From assembly GCA_046756985.1 (NCBI GenBank), contig JBHHXG010000005.1, positions 1 through 37,030 of the forward strand: 37,030 bases of DNA, written 5' to 3'. A program made the position numbers and the translations under genes. The notes under the pieces are model-generated. The model was given only the letters and a program-made list of their open reading frames with translations, was not told the DNA's origin and made no database searches. This DNA comes from JBHHXG01 sp046756985. GTDB lineage: Bacteria; Pseudomonadota; Zetaproteobacteria; Mariprofundales; Mariprofundaceae. Positions 14,816 to 23,872 of this stretch are shown piece by piece (the stretch's first letter is position 1; the number at the start of each line of letters is the position of its first letter).

Positions 14816-17338
14816 TCAGAGCCTTCCGGCCTGAGCCGTAGCTGCAGTCGGTGTGTTTTTCATGACTGTTGGCGTCATGAAAATCAGCAGTTCCTGGCGC
14901 TTGTCTTCAATAAGTTTCTTTTTAAACAGATAGCCCAGGATCGGGATATCCATCAAGAGCGGCACGCCATTGATCTTGTTGGTCCGGTCGCGGGAATAAA
15001 TACCGCCGATCACTACCGTTTCGCCATTATCCATGAAAATTTCCGTATCAATTTTCTTGGTGCTGATAATGGGGTTGTCACCAACCGTGGCTGCTGATGG
15101 ACTATCCTTGGTAACAACGACGTGTAAAATAACCCTGTCATCGGCAGTTATTTGCGGTGTCACTGCGAGGCCCAGTGTCGCCCTTCTAAACTGAACCTGT
15201 GTGCCATTCTGGCTGACGCTGGTAAAGGGAATATCAGTACCTTGATCAATGATGGCCTGCTTCAGGTTTGTCGTCACCACGCGCGGATTGGAAATAATCT
15301 TCACCTTGTTTTCCGCTTCGGCAGCCGAGAGTTCCAGATCCAGCCGGACCGCCCCGCCAAGGATACCATAGCTCAAGCCAATGGCACCGCCAGCACCCGC
15401 ACCTGCGGCAGCCGGAAGATCTACCAGAAAACCCCTGTCTGTCGTGCCAATATTCGGAGCATCTGCATCTAGAGGATTTCCGGATCCCTGCGCGCCGCCC
15501 ACATCAATATCCGGGGAGACGCTATTCGCTACCCCACCCCACCTGACACCCAGCTCACGCGTAAAGTCATCGGTTGCCTCAACGATTCTGGCCTCGATCA
15601 AGACCTGCTCCACAGGCTTGTCAATTACCGCAATCAGGCGCTTGATATTGTTGACCGATTTCTCGGTATCCTTGACGATCAGCGTGTTTGTGCGCTCGTC
15701 AACCAGAAAGCTGCCCCGTGGCGAAAGAATGCCAATGCTTGTTTCCTGCTCGCCGGCAGTGCCCGTCGCACCTCCAGATGCAGCCGTCGTGGCTGTTTTC
15801 TTGCCGCCTGTGGTCTCACTGCCCGAGGCACCTTCAAGCATCTTTTTCACATCCTCAACACGCGTGAAGCTCAGCGTGATAAATTCCGTAATCAGCGGCT
15901 CAAGCTTCTCTGAGCCCTGTTGAGCCTCAAGCTTGGATTGATACTCATCGCGCAAGATTTCTATGGGGGCAATGCGAAGCACATTCCCGGTCTGGTCCTT
16001 GCCCAAGCCCCGTGCTGCCAGAATAAGATCCAGCGCCTGATCCCACGGCACGTCAACCAGACGCATGGTCAGCATACCGGAAACGTCATCTGACATAATG
16101 ATGTTCAGATCACTCATTTCAGAAATCAGCTTCAATGCATTGCGGATATCAATGTCCTTGAAATCAAACGTGACCTTCTGTCCCGTATATGCGAACTCTT
16201 CCTCGCCAGCAACACCCGTCCGGGCACGCGCCAGATCCTCAGGCTCGAGATTGACCGTCAACACATTGCCATGCTGATATGAGGAAACAGCCACTTTGCC
16301 CCTGAGACGGGCCACAATACGGACATTGTCATCGATGGAATAGCTGTCCACTTGCTTGACCGGCCCCGGAAAGGCGCGCACGTCCTGTGACCGTTCCTGT
16401 CCCGCGGCAAGTGCAGCCTTCTTGATATCAACAATCACATGATCCGCTTTCTCGCTCAGGCTCACCACCGGATTGGTTACATCTGTACGTATAACCAGAT
16501 GGGCAACGCGATCATCCGGCTGAAATGCTACGCCTTCCACGATGACGGTTCCGGCCCTGCGTTTGGGTGCTACATTGCCAAAGCGTACTGCTACCTGCTG
16601 GCTGCTGGCATCAATCTGATGCTTGATGTCCGCACCCGGCACCAGGTCAACCACCAGCCGCACGCGGCCTTCCGCCTTGCCAACGGTAACACCGCTTACC
16701 TTTTGCGTTGAATATGCATAATGCTCTTTTGGCAGCTTCGAGGTGGCGCCCCAGAAATCCAGAATCATTGTCCGGCCCTGGTTGGTCACAAAGGCATTCT
16801 GGCTGGCATCCATATTGTCGCCACGCAAAATCAGCTCCGTTACCGATCCTCTGTCACGTACCAAGATATCTTTCAGTTGCGCAGCCTGTTCAGACGCTGC
16901 AGCGCCTGCATCAGGCACCGCCTCAAATTTCACAATCAGGGTGTTGCCCCGTTCCTCGACCTTGTAGCCAAGTTTCTGGCCCATACCGACTTCAAGGCGG
17001 ACGCCGTCCTTATTCTGGACAGGAAAAACGCTGTTCACGCCCTGACCATCGCTACGTACGGGGTCCACGCCCTTGCCCAGTTTTACTCCGGGAAAGTTAA
17101 GCACCATGCGTGCCGGGGCATCAAGATCGAACACCTGATATTGCACGGGCGCATCCGACACAACGCGAACCACATCGCCGTCCTTGGCATGCGTCAATGA
17201 AACAGCCTTGATACTTGCCGCTGTTGCGTTTGCGGCCAGCAACATGCAGCAGGCCCCCAATAACATAAGCTTTGTCCAGTGGTATTCCCGGCGTTCTTTC
17301 ATTTCGCCTGTGTTGATCCATTGAATCATGCGCTTCAT
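14816..17338 (-). CDS. pilQ: Type IV pilus secretin PilQ
   Basis: The 840-residue protein forms the outer-membrane pore for the pilus. Signal peptide: residues about 12-42, with hydrophobic core LMLLGACCMLLAANATA. Then come about three AMIN-like peptidoglycan-binding domains (about 43-140, 155-255 and 265-370), a secretin N0/STN domain (VTFDFKDIDIRNALKLISEM), an N1-type domain with EPLITEFITLSFTRVEDVKK, and the secretin core with VLIEARIVEATDDFTRELGV and VPLLMDIPILGYLFKKKLIE. The start is ATG 17338, because GGGAGG lies five bases ahead; longer frames to 17410 run into pilO and lack a binding site. An Ala/Gly/Thr/Ser-rich linker sits within the N1 region. No pilP separates it from pilO. Confidence 0.95.
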   Translation of the reverse strand: MKRMIQWINTGEMKERREYHWTKLMLLGACCMLLAANATAASIKAVSLTHAKDGDVVRVVSDAPVQYQVFDLDAPARMVLNFPGVKLGKGVDPVRSDGQGVNSVFPVQNKDGVRLEVGMGQKLGYKVEERGNTLIVKFEAVPDAGAAASEQAAQLKDILVRDRGSVTELILRGDNMDASQNAFVTNQGRTMILDFWGATSKLPKEHYAYSTQKVSGVTVGKAEGRVRLVVDLVPGADIKHQIDASSQQVAVRFGNVAPKRRAGTVIVEGVAFQPDDRVAHLVIRTDVTNPVVSLSEKADHVIVDIKKAALAAGQERSQDVRAFPGPVKQVDSYSIDDNVRIVARLRGKVAVSSYQHGNVLTVNLEPEDLARARTGVAGEEEFAYTGQKVTFDFKDIDIRNALKLISEMSDLNIIMSDDVSGMLTMRLVDVPWDQALDLILAARGLGKDQTGNVLRIAPIEILRDEYQSKLEAQQGSEKLEPLITEFITLSFTRVEDVKKMLEGASGSETTGGKKTATTAASGGATGTAGEQETSIGILSPRGSFLVDERTNTLIVKDTEKSVNNIKRLIAVIDKPVEQVLIEARIVEATDDFTRELGVRWGGVANSVSPDIDVGGAQGSGNPLDADAPNIGTTDRGFLVDLPAAAGAGAGGAIGLSYGILGGAVRLDLELSAAEAENKVKIISNPRVVTTNLKQAIIDQGTDIPFTSVSQNGTQVQFRRATLGLAVTPQITADDRVILHVVVTKDSPSAATVGDNPIISTKKIDTEIFMDNGETVVIGGIYSRDRTNKINGVPLLMDIPILGYLFKKKLIEDKRQELLIFMTPTVMKNTPTAATAQAGRL

Positions 17339-17366
17339 CGTTGCCTCCCGGCCATTGGCATTTGCA

Positions 17367-17984
17367 TCATTTCTTCGGGCCTTTACTGGGTTTTTTGCCT
17401 GCTTCGACAAAGCGGTAGGTTACCGCTTCACCTTTGATTGAAAGTGCTCCACCAGCCACGTCCTGCGTCAGCGTAAGGTTTTTCACATCCACAATTCTTG
17501 GCATTTCACCGACCCGCTTCAGAAAGGTCAGTAACTGGCGATATGTGCCCGAAACATCAAGGTCAACAGGAACCTCGGCATAAATCTGTTTGACCGCTTC
17601 GCCCTTGGGCTTGAAGACGCTGAATTGCAGGCCGGAATCCTTGCCAGCCCATGATACACTCTCCAGCAGGTCAGGAATCTGGGACTTTTTGGGCAACATG
17701 CTCAGTGCAACCTTGAGCTGCTTTTCCAGTTTGGCGTATTCTTTCTGCTTGCGCGGCAGATCCTTGGCCAGTAGCTGATTCCGTTTCAGAATCACACGCT
17801 GCTGCTCCACCTTGGCTTCTTCATTGGTGATTTCTTCCTGCACCGGTATCCAGCCGAGATAAATATAGGCCACGAGAATCAGCACAAAGCTGGCAGCCAG
17901 AGCGACAAGCTTCTGCCACATTGGCAACGGCAGGATTGGGCGCAAAACTTCAAGAGCGGACAGATTAAACGAACCAAAGTTCAT
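17367..17984 (-). CDS. pilO: Type IV pilus inner-membrane platform protein PilO
   Basis: A 205-residue bitopic protein: a short cytoplasmic start (MNFGSFNLSALEVLRPILPL), a membrane helix at about 24-45 (KLVALAASFVLILVAYIYLG), a coiled coil at about 50-95 with repeated E/K/Q heptads, and a ferredoxin-like periplasmic domain from about 105, ending with a Lys-rich tail. In the family PilO pairs with PilN, and PilP binds this heterodimer. Its stop is at 17367, and only 28 bases separate it from the pilQ start. Its start overlaps pilN by four bases. Identity rests on order, size, topology and motifs such as ESVSWAGKDSGLQFSVFKP. Confidence 0.93.
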   Translation of the reverse strand: MNFGSFNLSALEVLRPILPLPMWQKLVALAASFVLILVAYIYLGWIPVQEEITNEEAKVEQQRVILKRNQLLAKDLPRKQKEYAKLEKQLKVALSMLPKKSQIPDLLESVSWAGKDSGLQFSVFKPKGEAVKQIYAEVPVDLDVSGTYRQLLTFLKRVGEMPRIVDVKNLTLTQDVAGGALSIKGEAVTYRFVEAGKKPSKGPKK

Positions 17985-18568
17985 GATTTCTTCCCCTTGC
18001 TGCCCTTCGCATTTTTGCCATCGCCAATTTCATCCACCCGGCTCAGCGAGAGATCGAAATTGCGCACTGGTACATTTTCCACTGTTGTCCGTGAAATCAC
18101 CTGCAGGCGTACATTGCTGAACAGCGGCGATTGATCAAGCGCTCGCATGAAATTTGCCACTGCCTTGTTGCTTTCCCCCAAACCACTCAGTTTAATCTCA
18201 TCACCGGCGTTGGCGACCTGTGTCAGCCACACATTTTCCGGGATCACCCGGGCCAGATCATGCAGCGTCTTCAGTGAACGGAAGCGACCTGCCTGAAGCC
18301 TGTCCACAAGCTGAAGCTTTTTCTCAACATCTTTCCGCAGATTATCTAGGTTCCTGATCTTGCCGATCTTTTTCTGCAAGGCCACATTCTGCGCCCGAAG
18401 ATTGCCATATTCATTCTGCAGGTCACTCAGCTGCGAAGTGGCCACAAGATGCAATATCAAACTCAGCACGATGACTAGACCGATGGCGCCAAGCGCTACA
18501 GCGATATGCTGTAGAATCTGCTCCTGGCGCCGGGCGGCGCGGTATGGAAGAAGATTGATCCGGATCAT
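17981..18568 (-). CDS. pilN: Type IV pilus assembly protein PilN
   Basis: A 195-residue protein beginning MIRINLLPYRAARRQEQ, the INLLP motif that docks into the groove of cytoplasmic PilM. One membrane helix at about 24-45 (ALGAIGLVIVLSLILHLVAT) is followed by a coiled coil (QNEYGNLRAQNVALQKKIGK) and a periplasmic ferredoxin-like domain containing GRFRSLKTLHDLARVIPENV. It ends in a Gly/Lys-rich tail. The start overlaps the pilM stop and the end overlaps pilO, so the three are translated together. All family features are present. Confidence 0.95.
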   Translation of the reverse strand: MIRINLLPYRAARRQEQILQHIAVALGAIGLVIVLSLILHLVATSQLSDLQNEYGNLRAQNVALQKKIGKIRNLDNLRKDVEKKLQLVDRLQAGRFRSLKTLHDLARVIPENVWLTQVANAGDEIKLSGLGESNKAVANFMRALDQSPLFSNVRLQVISRTTVENVPVRNFDLSLSRVDEIGDGKNAKGSKGKKS

Positions 18569-19647
18569 TTGTCAAAGCCCCTGACAGCCAGACCAATGGG
18601 CACCATCATCATCGCGCCGATACGATCCAGATATTCCGCATCAAATTTACGTGATGACGCTTTAATATGTGAGAAGGGCCGTACAACGCTGGCTTCGATG
18701 CCCAGGCGCTGTTCAAGTTCGGTTGCGATGCCTGGAATCAATGCAGAGCCACCGGAGAGGATAAGTTTCTGTACCGGAAATTCGGCATGATTTGCCGTAT
18801 AAAAGTCAAGTGAACGAACCAGTTCGCTGGTCAGACCGACATAAAAGCGCTCCAGGGCCTCGGGGCTGATACCGGAGAAATTCTCCTGTTTCATCTGTTC
18901 GGCAGCCTGATAACTGATATTGTGTTCTTTCTGTATTTCTTCCGTCAGGTTCTGGCCACCGTAAAACTGATCGCGCACAAAAGCCATCTGGCCATTGATA
19001 AGAACATTGATGTTAATCAGGTTGGCGCCGATATTGATCAGCGCATTGACTTGCGCGTCTGCGCCCTCAACCGTATCCATGCCACCTTCAACCACCTCAG
19101 ACTCTCCGACAATTTCGGCAGCATTCTCCAGCGCGAAGACCGCGCAGTCGACGCATTTGGCCGTCAGACCCGCTTCGCTTAGCACAAGCTGATAGTCCTC
19201 AATAACCTCGCGCTTGCAGGCAGTCAGCACCACCTCCATGTTTTCCGGTTCATTCTGAACCTCGCCCTGAATCTGGAAATCGAGGAAAACATCATCAATG
19301 TCGTACGGAACGTGCTGATCCGCTTCAAATTCAATCTGCGTCTCAAGCTCAAACTCGGTGGCCGTTGGCATCGTGACGGTTTTGATAATCACCGCATTGC
19401 CAGACACCGCCAGCGCCACATTGCGGGTGCTCGGACGGGCAACCTCAATCGCATCCAGCAGCGCCTGCGACACTGCCATGGAGTCAATAATGGTATTTTC
19501 AACGATCGCATCCCGTGGCAGTGGTACGACAGCCATGGATTTCAATTCGTAGCCGGAACGGCCATGCGCCAGTTCCACCAGTTTGATACCGGTGGAGCTG
19601 ATATCCATACCCATGAGTCCTTCAGACTTGCTTGAAAATAGGGCCAC
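18565..19647 (-). CDS. pilM: Type IV pilus ATPase-like protein PilM, GTG start
   Basis: An actin-fold cytoplasmic protein of 360 residues which binds the PilN tail and links the pilus platform to ATP. Motifs: GMDISSTGIKLVEL (phosphate 1), LINIGANLININVLINGQMA (phosphate 2-like), and KLILSGGSALIPGIATELEQ (adenosine motif). I place the start at GTG 19647, giving MALFSSKSEGLMGMDISSTG, because AGGAGGGGAA lies directly ahead and the family starts M-(G/A)-L-F. An in-frame ATG at 19665 would place that binding site inside the gene. First gene of the minus-strand pil-aro unit. Confidence 0.95.
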   Translation of the reverse strand: MALFSSKSEGLMGMDISSTGIKLVELAHGRSGYELKSMAVVPLPRDAIVENTIIDSMAVSQALLDAIEVARPSTRNVALAVSGNAVIIKTVTMPTATEFELETQIEFEADQHVPYDIDDVFLDFQIQGEVQNEPENMEVVLTACKREVIEDYQLVLSEAGLTAKCVDCAVFALENAAEIVGESEVVEGGMDTVEGADAQVNALINIGANLININVLINGQMAFVRDQFYGGQNLTEEIQKEHNISYQAAEQMKQENFSGISPEALERFYVGLTSELVRSLDFYTANHAEFPVQKLILSGGSALIPGIATELEQRLGIEASVVRPFSHIKASSRKFDAEYLDRIGAMMMVPIGLAVRGFDK

Positions 19648-19865
19648 TTCCCCTCCTAAGTTCATGCGCTACTCGCACATATAAACGCAACTTAGCCATG
19701 TATAAAGAAAAAGTCAACTATAGTAGAACAGGTGTCTTCGACAAAGAATGCGAGCCTTGCTTGTGTGTGTCGGGCAAGTACGGCGCAATCGAACGCAATA
19801 CTGCACTGGATCCATCCACATGAAGCACTCTACTGCATCGAACATCCATAGCGATGAGTTGAAAC
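19648..19865 (-). promoter_or_regulatory. Intergenic region upstream of pilM
   Basis: This 218-base gap carries the pilM promoter region and the end of the minor pilin unit. AT-rich sequence includes TTGACT (19712-19717, minus strand) with a weak TAAGTT 17 bases on, and TATACA-like sequence near 19700. I could not find a confident pair or a hairpin with a T-run that would terminate the upstream transcript, so read-through from the minor pilin operon into pilM is possible. Confidence 0.3.
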
Positions 19866-20345
19866 TTATTTATTTCCTATACTCAATAGATATTTGGTCA
19901 CCTGTTTCAGCTCGGTTTCACTGATCTCAACTTCATCCATGTCGCTATATCTCCCATTCGCCCCAAAGCGGAGCTGCCGCAAAACCTCTTTGGAGTCCTC
20001 CGGAAACCGTGTGACAGGATTAACAAGCAAGTGTGCGAGATTCACCTTTCCCGCCTGAGGTTCCTTGCCGATATAGTGACATGCTGCGCACTTCTCAGCC
20101 CAGACAGCCTTGCCTGCCGGTGCCGAAACAACACTACCGGAATCACTCTCAGCCATCGAAGTCAGAGGTTTCACATCCCGTTGACTTTCCTGGCGATATT
20201 GTGGGGGTACCGTCGAGGGGTTATCAGAAAAATGAACGACCCCACTTGCATCGCGCCATTGAAAGATTTGACCGGCACTAACGGCCCCGGGCAAACCGAA
20301 GAGTATCAATACGCCTGCAAGAGTGGAAGTAAGACGGATATCCAT
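19866..20345 (-). CDS. DUF4124 domain fused to a mono-heme cytochrome c
   Basis: A 159-residue secreted protein: signal peptide 1-24 (LAGVLILFGLPGAVSA), DUF4124 at about 25-55 (QIFQWRDASGVVHFSDNPS), a flexible Ser/Ala linker, then a class I cytochrome c domain from about 76. Heme attachment is C86-A-A-C89-H90. M136, in RYSDMDEVEISETEL, is the likely distal ligand, followed by the final helix VTKYLLSIG. DUF4124 is a small beta domain common in proteobacterial envelope proteins, of unknown role. The gene starts four bases after the end of the giant PilX-like gene and is the last of the minor pilin operon. Its pilus-linked position suggests an electron-transfer or assembly role, which is inference. 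Confidence 0.85.
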   Translation of the reverse strand: MDIRLTSTLAGVLILFGLPGAVSAGQIFQWRDASGVVHFSDNPSTVPPQYRQESQRDVKPLTSMAESDSGSVVSAPAGKAVWAEKCAACHYIGKEPQAGKVNLAHLLVNPVTRFPEDSKEVLRQLRFGANGRYSDMDEVEISETELKQVTKYLLSIGNK

Positions 20346-20348
20346 TGA

Positions 20349-23084
20349 TCAGAGCAGATTTTCCCAGGAATGGCGGCGCATCTCCGTCGTTACAGCCTCA
20401 ATCGAGATGTTATCCGCCGCCTGTGCATCAAACACATACACCTGATGGGCTTTATCACCACCACTCTTGTTGTAGATGCCGAAGCCGGTGATCACTGATC
20501 CGGCTACGTACCCGAGTCCGCCCTTGTTGCCAGGCTCCCACTCCAGTGGTCCCGGCGTATAGAGAATGCCGCCAATATTGCTATAGGAATGCGTATCAAT
20601 CAGACCACCGGAGTAGTCAAGCGCAGGAAGATCCTTGAAATCGCTATCGATAATGCCATATCCAGACGTGGCATCTTTGGTAATGCTGAAATACTTGCTC
20701 TGGTCGGCCTGGATCGTGGCTGCATCCGCGATGCCAGGATCGGTAACCGTACCATCAGTGCCAAATGGCGAACCCAGAGGGTTTGTGGCATCGCCATACG
20801 GCACCAGTGTCGAATGCGCGGTCGCCAGATCGGTAATGGTCTTGCCGCCATTGCCAGAGAGCACATTATTCCACTCATCGGCAGTAATATTCAGCGCTAC
20901 CAGAGCAGCCTTGATGCCATGGACATAGCCATTTGGAAACAGCAGGTGAAACTTGTCTCCGTCATTTGTTGGGGCATCAGCTGCACCAATATAGAAATCG
21001 CCGCCAAACGTAGCGGGAAGGGATGTTGTGATCGGCCAGGAGAAAGTATCGCCCTGATCCGTCGTGGTATACATCAGCTCATAATAGTAGTTGAGCCGAT
21101 TCCTGTGGGTGGAAAAAAGCGATGTGGCAAGGGTGCCAACTGTGGTGCCGCCGGAGTTTTCCATCTCGAAGGCAGCACCAATCAGCCCCTGCCCGTGTGG
21201 TGCTCCGTGTGTAAGGTCCATCAACGCCATTGAGCCGTCGGTATAGCTGGGACCAACCGCAACCATGCCCTCTGTGGACGGGAACCATCCGTCGTACGGT
21301 GATGCCAGCGTGGCGTAGGAACGGCAGGTGGTACAGCTTGACGCGCTGCCCTGATTGACCCGGTTGGCTACCGCTAGATCGTTTGTGCTTCCGGCAGGGG
21401 CCGTGGTCGGTGCAATCGTATAAAAATTGCCGCCGGCGCCACCATTATAGGGAACGGTAGGATTGACCATCAACGGCATTTCGACTTTCAGATAGGCATC
21501 AACGGATTCAATCGGTTCAATCAGGCGCTCGGTATCGGCATCAAAGTAAAAATCGTTATCGTTATCGGTAAAATAATCCATCAGGAACATGCCGTACACA
21601 ATCACTTTGGAATTGGGCCCGGCAACATGAAATTGCCCCCGACCGTTTGCAACCTTGTTCACGGTACTCGGCAGATCATAAAGACTGATGGTCCGGCCGC
21701 CTGCTGATTCACAGCTTTCACCGGTATTCATAAAGACGGTAGTCGGCCACAGCACCCGCACGATACCAAACATCGGCCGACCGTCCTGCACGTTTTTCTC
21801 GAATTGCTCAAGTGTCAGCCGGCCGGTTACCGGCACCGGCGAGCCCATGGCGATACGCAGAGCTTCCGCCTTGGCACAGAATTCACCATTTGCTGCCAAA
21901 GGGTTGGCGGCATCCTGACAGGTGAACTGTTCCGCCGCCCAGCGGTAGGCATCGAGTTTGAACAATTGTGCGTTGCCGGAGAGAAAATAATCCATTTTAT
22001 CCGTTCCCGCGCTCAGGCCGGTGAGCATAATGTCAGTGGTCAGCTTGGGATCAGGATCATCCGCAGCAGCTGCATCAATGGCCGTATCCGCCCACTTCAC
22101 CCGCACGCCCGAAGCAGTATTGTGAAGCGAGTAGGCAATCAGCGGCGTGCTGTCCATGGTAAGCTCGCTTGAGCTGTTGACATCATTACGGAACATTTTG
22201 CCACCACCACCCATGTTGGCATTTGACGACATGGCTGTTCCGGATGGAATTGCTCCCACCTTGTAAGGGGACTGGGTGGCCTCAATCATGACATCCGGTG
22301 TGGTATTGCTTCCCCAGCTAAGAGCACTGCCAACACCGGTACTTGCTGTTTCATGACAGGCATCCATCCAGGTCGCGTACTGCGGCGCATTGGTGATGGC
22401 ATCAACGCCCTCCAGATCCTGGATCGATGTCATCTGCACCTCCCGCACAAAAGATCGCGCATCATTACGGCCCGGAACGCCTGCACGCCCCAGGGCATAA
22501 ACAACGATATTGCAGTCAGAGCAGCTTGCGCCAGCTGCAGGAGAAGAATTATACGGGTAATCCGGGTCCGTTTGCTTATTAAACCGCGTGGCCCACACAG
22601 CTACCTGTGGTGTATTCACTGTGGCCCATGTGTTGTTAGCTACCAGAGTCAGGCCGCCAGAACTTATATTGTAAACCCGGTACGCTGTTGTCGAACCTTG
22701 TATGACAGCATCGGTGGGCATAGCCGTCCCTGTAGAAGCCTCGTTATAGATACCGGCAGTGGCAGTGCCCGCATTGGCTGCCGCAATGACAGCATCTCTC
22801 TTCACCTGTCCATCCGCGGTTTCGCCTGTGGCCTGATCATTCCAACTCCAGTAGGCATAGTTGTGCGCCAGCCCCGCCCCGGCAGCAGCAGCAGCCTGAT
22901 CCGAGACAACCGAACCCGAAGACACCTGAATCTCGATATTGGATTTCATTAAGGATGCAATACCAATAATGGTAAGAATTGCCAACAACACGATGACAGT
23001 AATCAGTACGAAACCTTGCTCTGCTTCATGCTCATGCCCAAGTGAAGATCTTGCAGCCATCTTCGGTTTTTCTTGCTTAGCCAT
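20349..23084 (-). CDS. Giant PilX-like minor pilin (911 residues)
   Basis: The N-terminus is PilX-like: a basic cytoplasmic start (MAKQEKPKMAARSSLG), then the hydrophobic segment GFVLITVIVLLAILTIIGIA at about 26-45, and SNIEIQVSSGSVVSDQAAAA, typical of PilX. AAGGAGG five bases ahead fixes the start at 23084. PilX is normally about 170 residues; this protein adds about 730. The added part has two CxxC pairs (C188/C191 and C584/C587), and D507-N-D-N-D511-F-Y-F-D515, spaced like the calcium loop of PilY1. Much of the rest is Gly/Thr/Ser-rich beta-type sequence. No pilY1 follows, so this may do the work of both PilX and PilY1. I do not recognise the large domain. Confidence 0.7.
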   Translation of the reverse strand: MAKQEKPKMAARSSLGHEHEAEQGFVLITVIVLLAILTIIGIASLMKSNIEIQVSSGSVVSDQAAAAAGAGLAHNYAYWSWNDQATGETADGQVKRDAVIAAANAGTATAGIYNEASTGTAMPTDAVIQGSTTAYRVYNISSGGLTLVANNTWATVNTPQVAVWATRFNKQTDPDYPYNSSPAAGASCSDCNIVVYALGRAGVPGRNDARSFVREVQMTSIQDLEGVDAITNAPQYATWMDACHETASTGVGSALSWGSNTTPDVMIEATQSPYKVGAIPSGTAMSSNANMGGGGKMFRNDVNSSSELTMDSTPLIAYSLHNTASGVRVKWADTAIDAAAADDPDPKLTTDIMLTGLSAGTDKMDYFLSGNAQLFKLDAYRWAAEQFTCQDAANPLAANGEFCAKAEALRIAMGSPVPVTGRLTLEQFEKNVQDGRPMFGIVRVLWPTTVFMNTGESCESAGGRTISLYDLPSTVNKVANGRGQFHVAGPNSKVIVYGMFLMDYFTDNDNDFYFDADTERLIEPIESVDAYLKVEMPLMVNPTVPYNGGAGGNFYTIAPTTAPAGSTNDLAVANRVNQGSASSCTTCRSYATLASPYDGWFPSTEGMVAVGPSYTDGSMALMDLTHGAPHGQGLIGAAFEMENSGGTTVGTLATSLFSTHRNRLNYYYELMYTTTDQGDTFSWPITTSLPATFGGDFYIGAADAPTNDGDKFHLLFPNGYVHGIKAALVALNITADEWNNVLSGNGGKTITDLATAHSTLVPYGDATNPLGSPFGTDGTVTDPGIADAATIQADQSKYFSITKDATSGYGIIDSDFKDLPALDYSGGLIDTHSYSNIGGILYTPGPLEWEPGNKGGLGYVAGSVITGFGIYNKSGGDKAHQVYVFDAQAADNISIEAVTTEMRRHSWENLL

Positions 23085-23110
23085 GTAAGCCTCCTTATTC
23101 GGGCGAACGA

Positions 23111-23872
23111 TCAATTTGCTGTTGTCTGAGGATGCACCTGGACATAACGCCACACCCGTTTGGTGGTTGTGGCATTGCCCCGCGCATCCTGAAACACGCC
23201 TTTTTTGTATCCTGCCAGGACCTCGATCTCCACCAGAATGGTATAACCGGGAGCAGATACACCCGTGCCAGCTGAATCATTTATCGTCAACGGTTGCAAC
23301 GGAGCAGGGATGTTGGAAAAAGATGCTCGCGATGCTATATCGACATTATCCTTGAATACCTTGAAGAATGTCACATTTGGCAATATCTCGCCCGAAGCTG
23401 TGCCGGTGTCATCGCCCGTGGCGATAGTAGCCCCGGCTGAGTTTTTGGTGTTAACCATACGATCATATCGCAGGCTCTTGTTTGCGCTATTCCAGACATA
23501 TTTGCGCTGCGCCCTTTTTGTTGTTGCATCAACACCCAACTCACCCGGTGCCCAGCCCCAGAACGTCAATGATGTTGTTGCCGCCGTCCCTGCAAAAGCC
23601 GCATTTTCGGCAGGGTTTGGATCGGCTGTTCCTACAGGTTCTTTAACCAGCGCTGAGCGCAAATCATCGGCGATGAAACGGATGGCAAACTCCAGGTCCT
23701 GAACTGCGTCAATACGCTTGTTCTGATAGTTATATTCCGTGTTCTGGCTCGTGAAACTTGCCACCAACCCTGCAAGGATGATCAAAGCAAGGACCATAGT
23801 TACCAGCAGTTCGATCAGCGTAAACCCCGCCTGGAGAACTGATGGCCTGTTTCGACATCTTTTCATATTCAT
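23111..23872 (-). CDS. pilW: Minor pilin PilW
   Basis: A 253-residue prepilin. Leader MNMKRCRNRPSVLQAG is cleaved before the N-methylated F in GFTLIELLVTMVLALIILAG; E5 of the mature form is present. After the helix comes SFTSQNTEYNYQNKRIDAVQ, then QDLEFAIRFIADDLRSALV, the PilW signature for the helix-to-globular turn. Its minor-pilin role is priming the type IV pilus tip. The start overlaps the pilV stop by four bases and the gene ends 26 bases before the PilX-like start. The globular part is Thr/Ala-rich and not recognisable. Confidence 0.9.
   Translation of the reverse strand: MNMKRCRNRPSVLQAGFTLIELLVTMVLALIILAGLVASFTSQNTEYNYQNKRIDAVQDLEFAIRFIADDLRSALVKEPVGTADPNPAENAAFAGTAATTSLTFWGWAPGELGVDATTKRAQRKYVWNSANKSLRYDRMVNTKNSAGATIATGDDTGTASGEILPNVTFFKVFKDNVDIASRASFSNIPAPLQPLTINDSAGTGVSAPGYTILVEIEVLAGYKKGVFQDARGNATTTKRVWRYVQVHPQTTAN

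Noticed and set aside
17339..17410. Upstream extension of pilQ to 17410
   Set aside because: It overlaps the end of pilO, lacks a binding site, and GGGAGG fits the 17338 start with its signal peptide.
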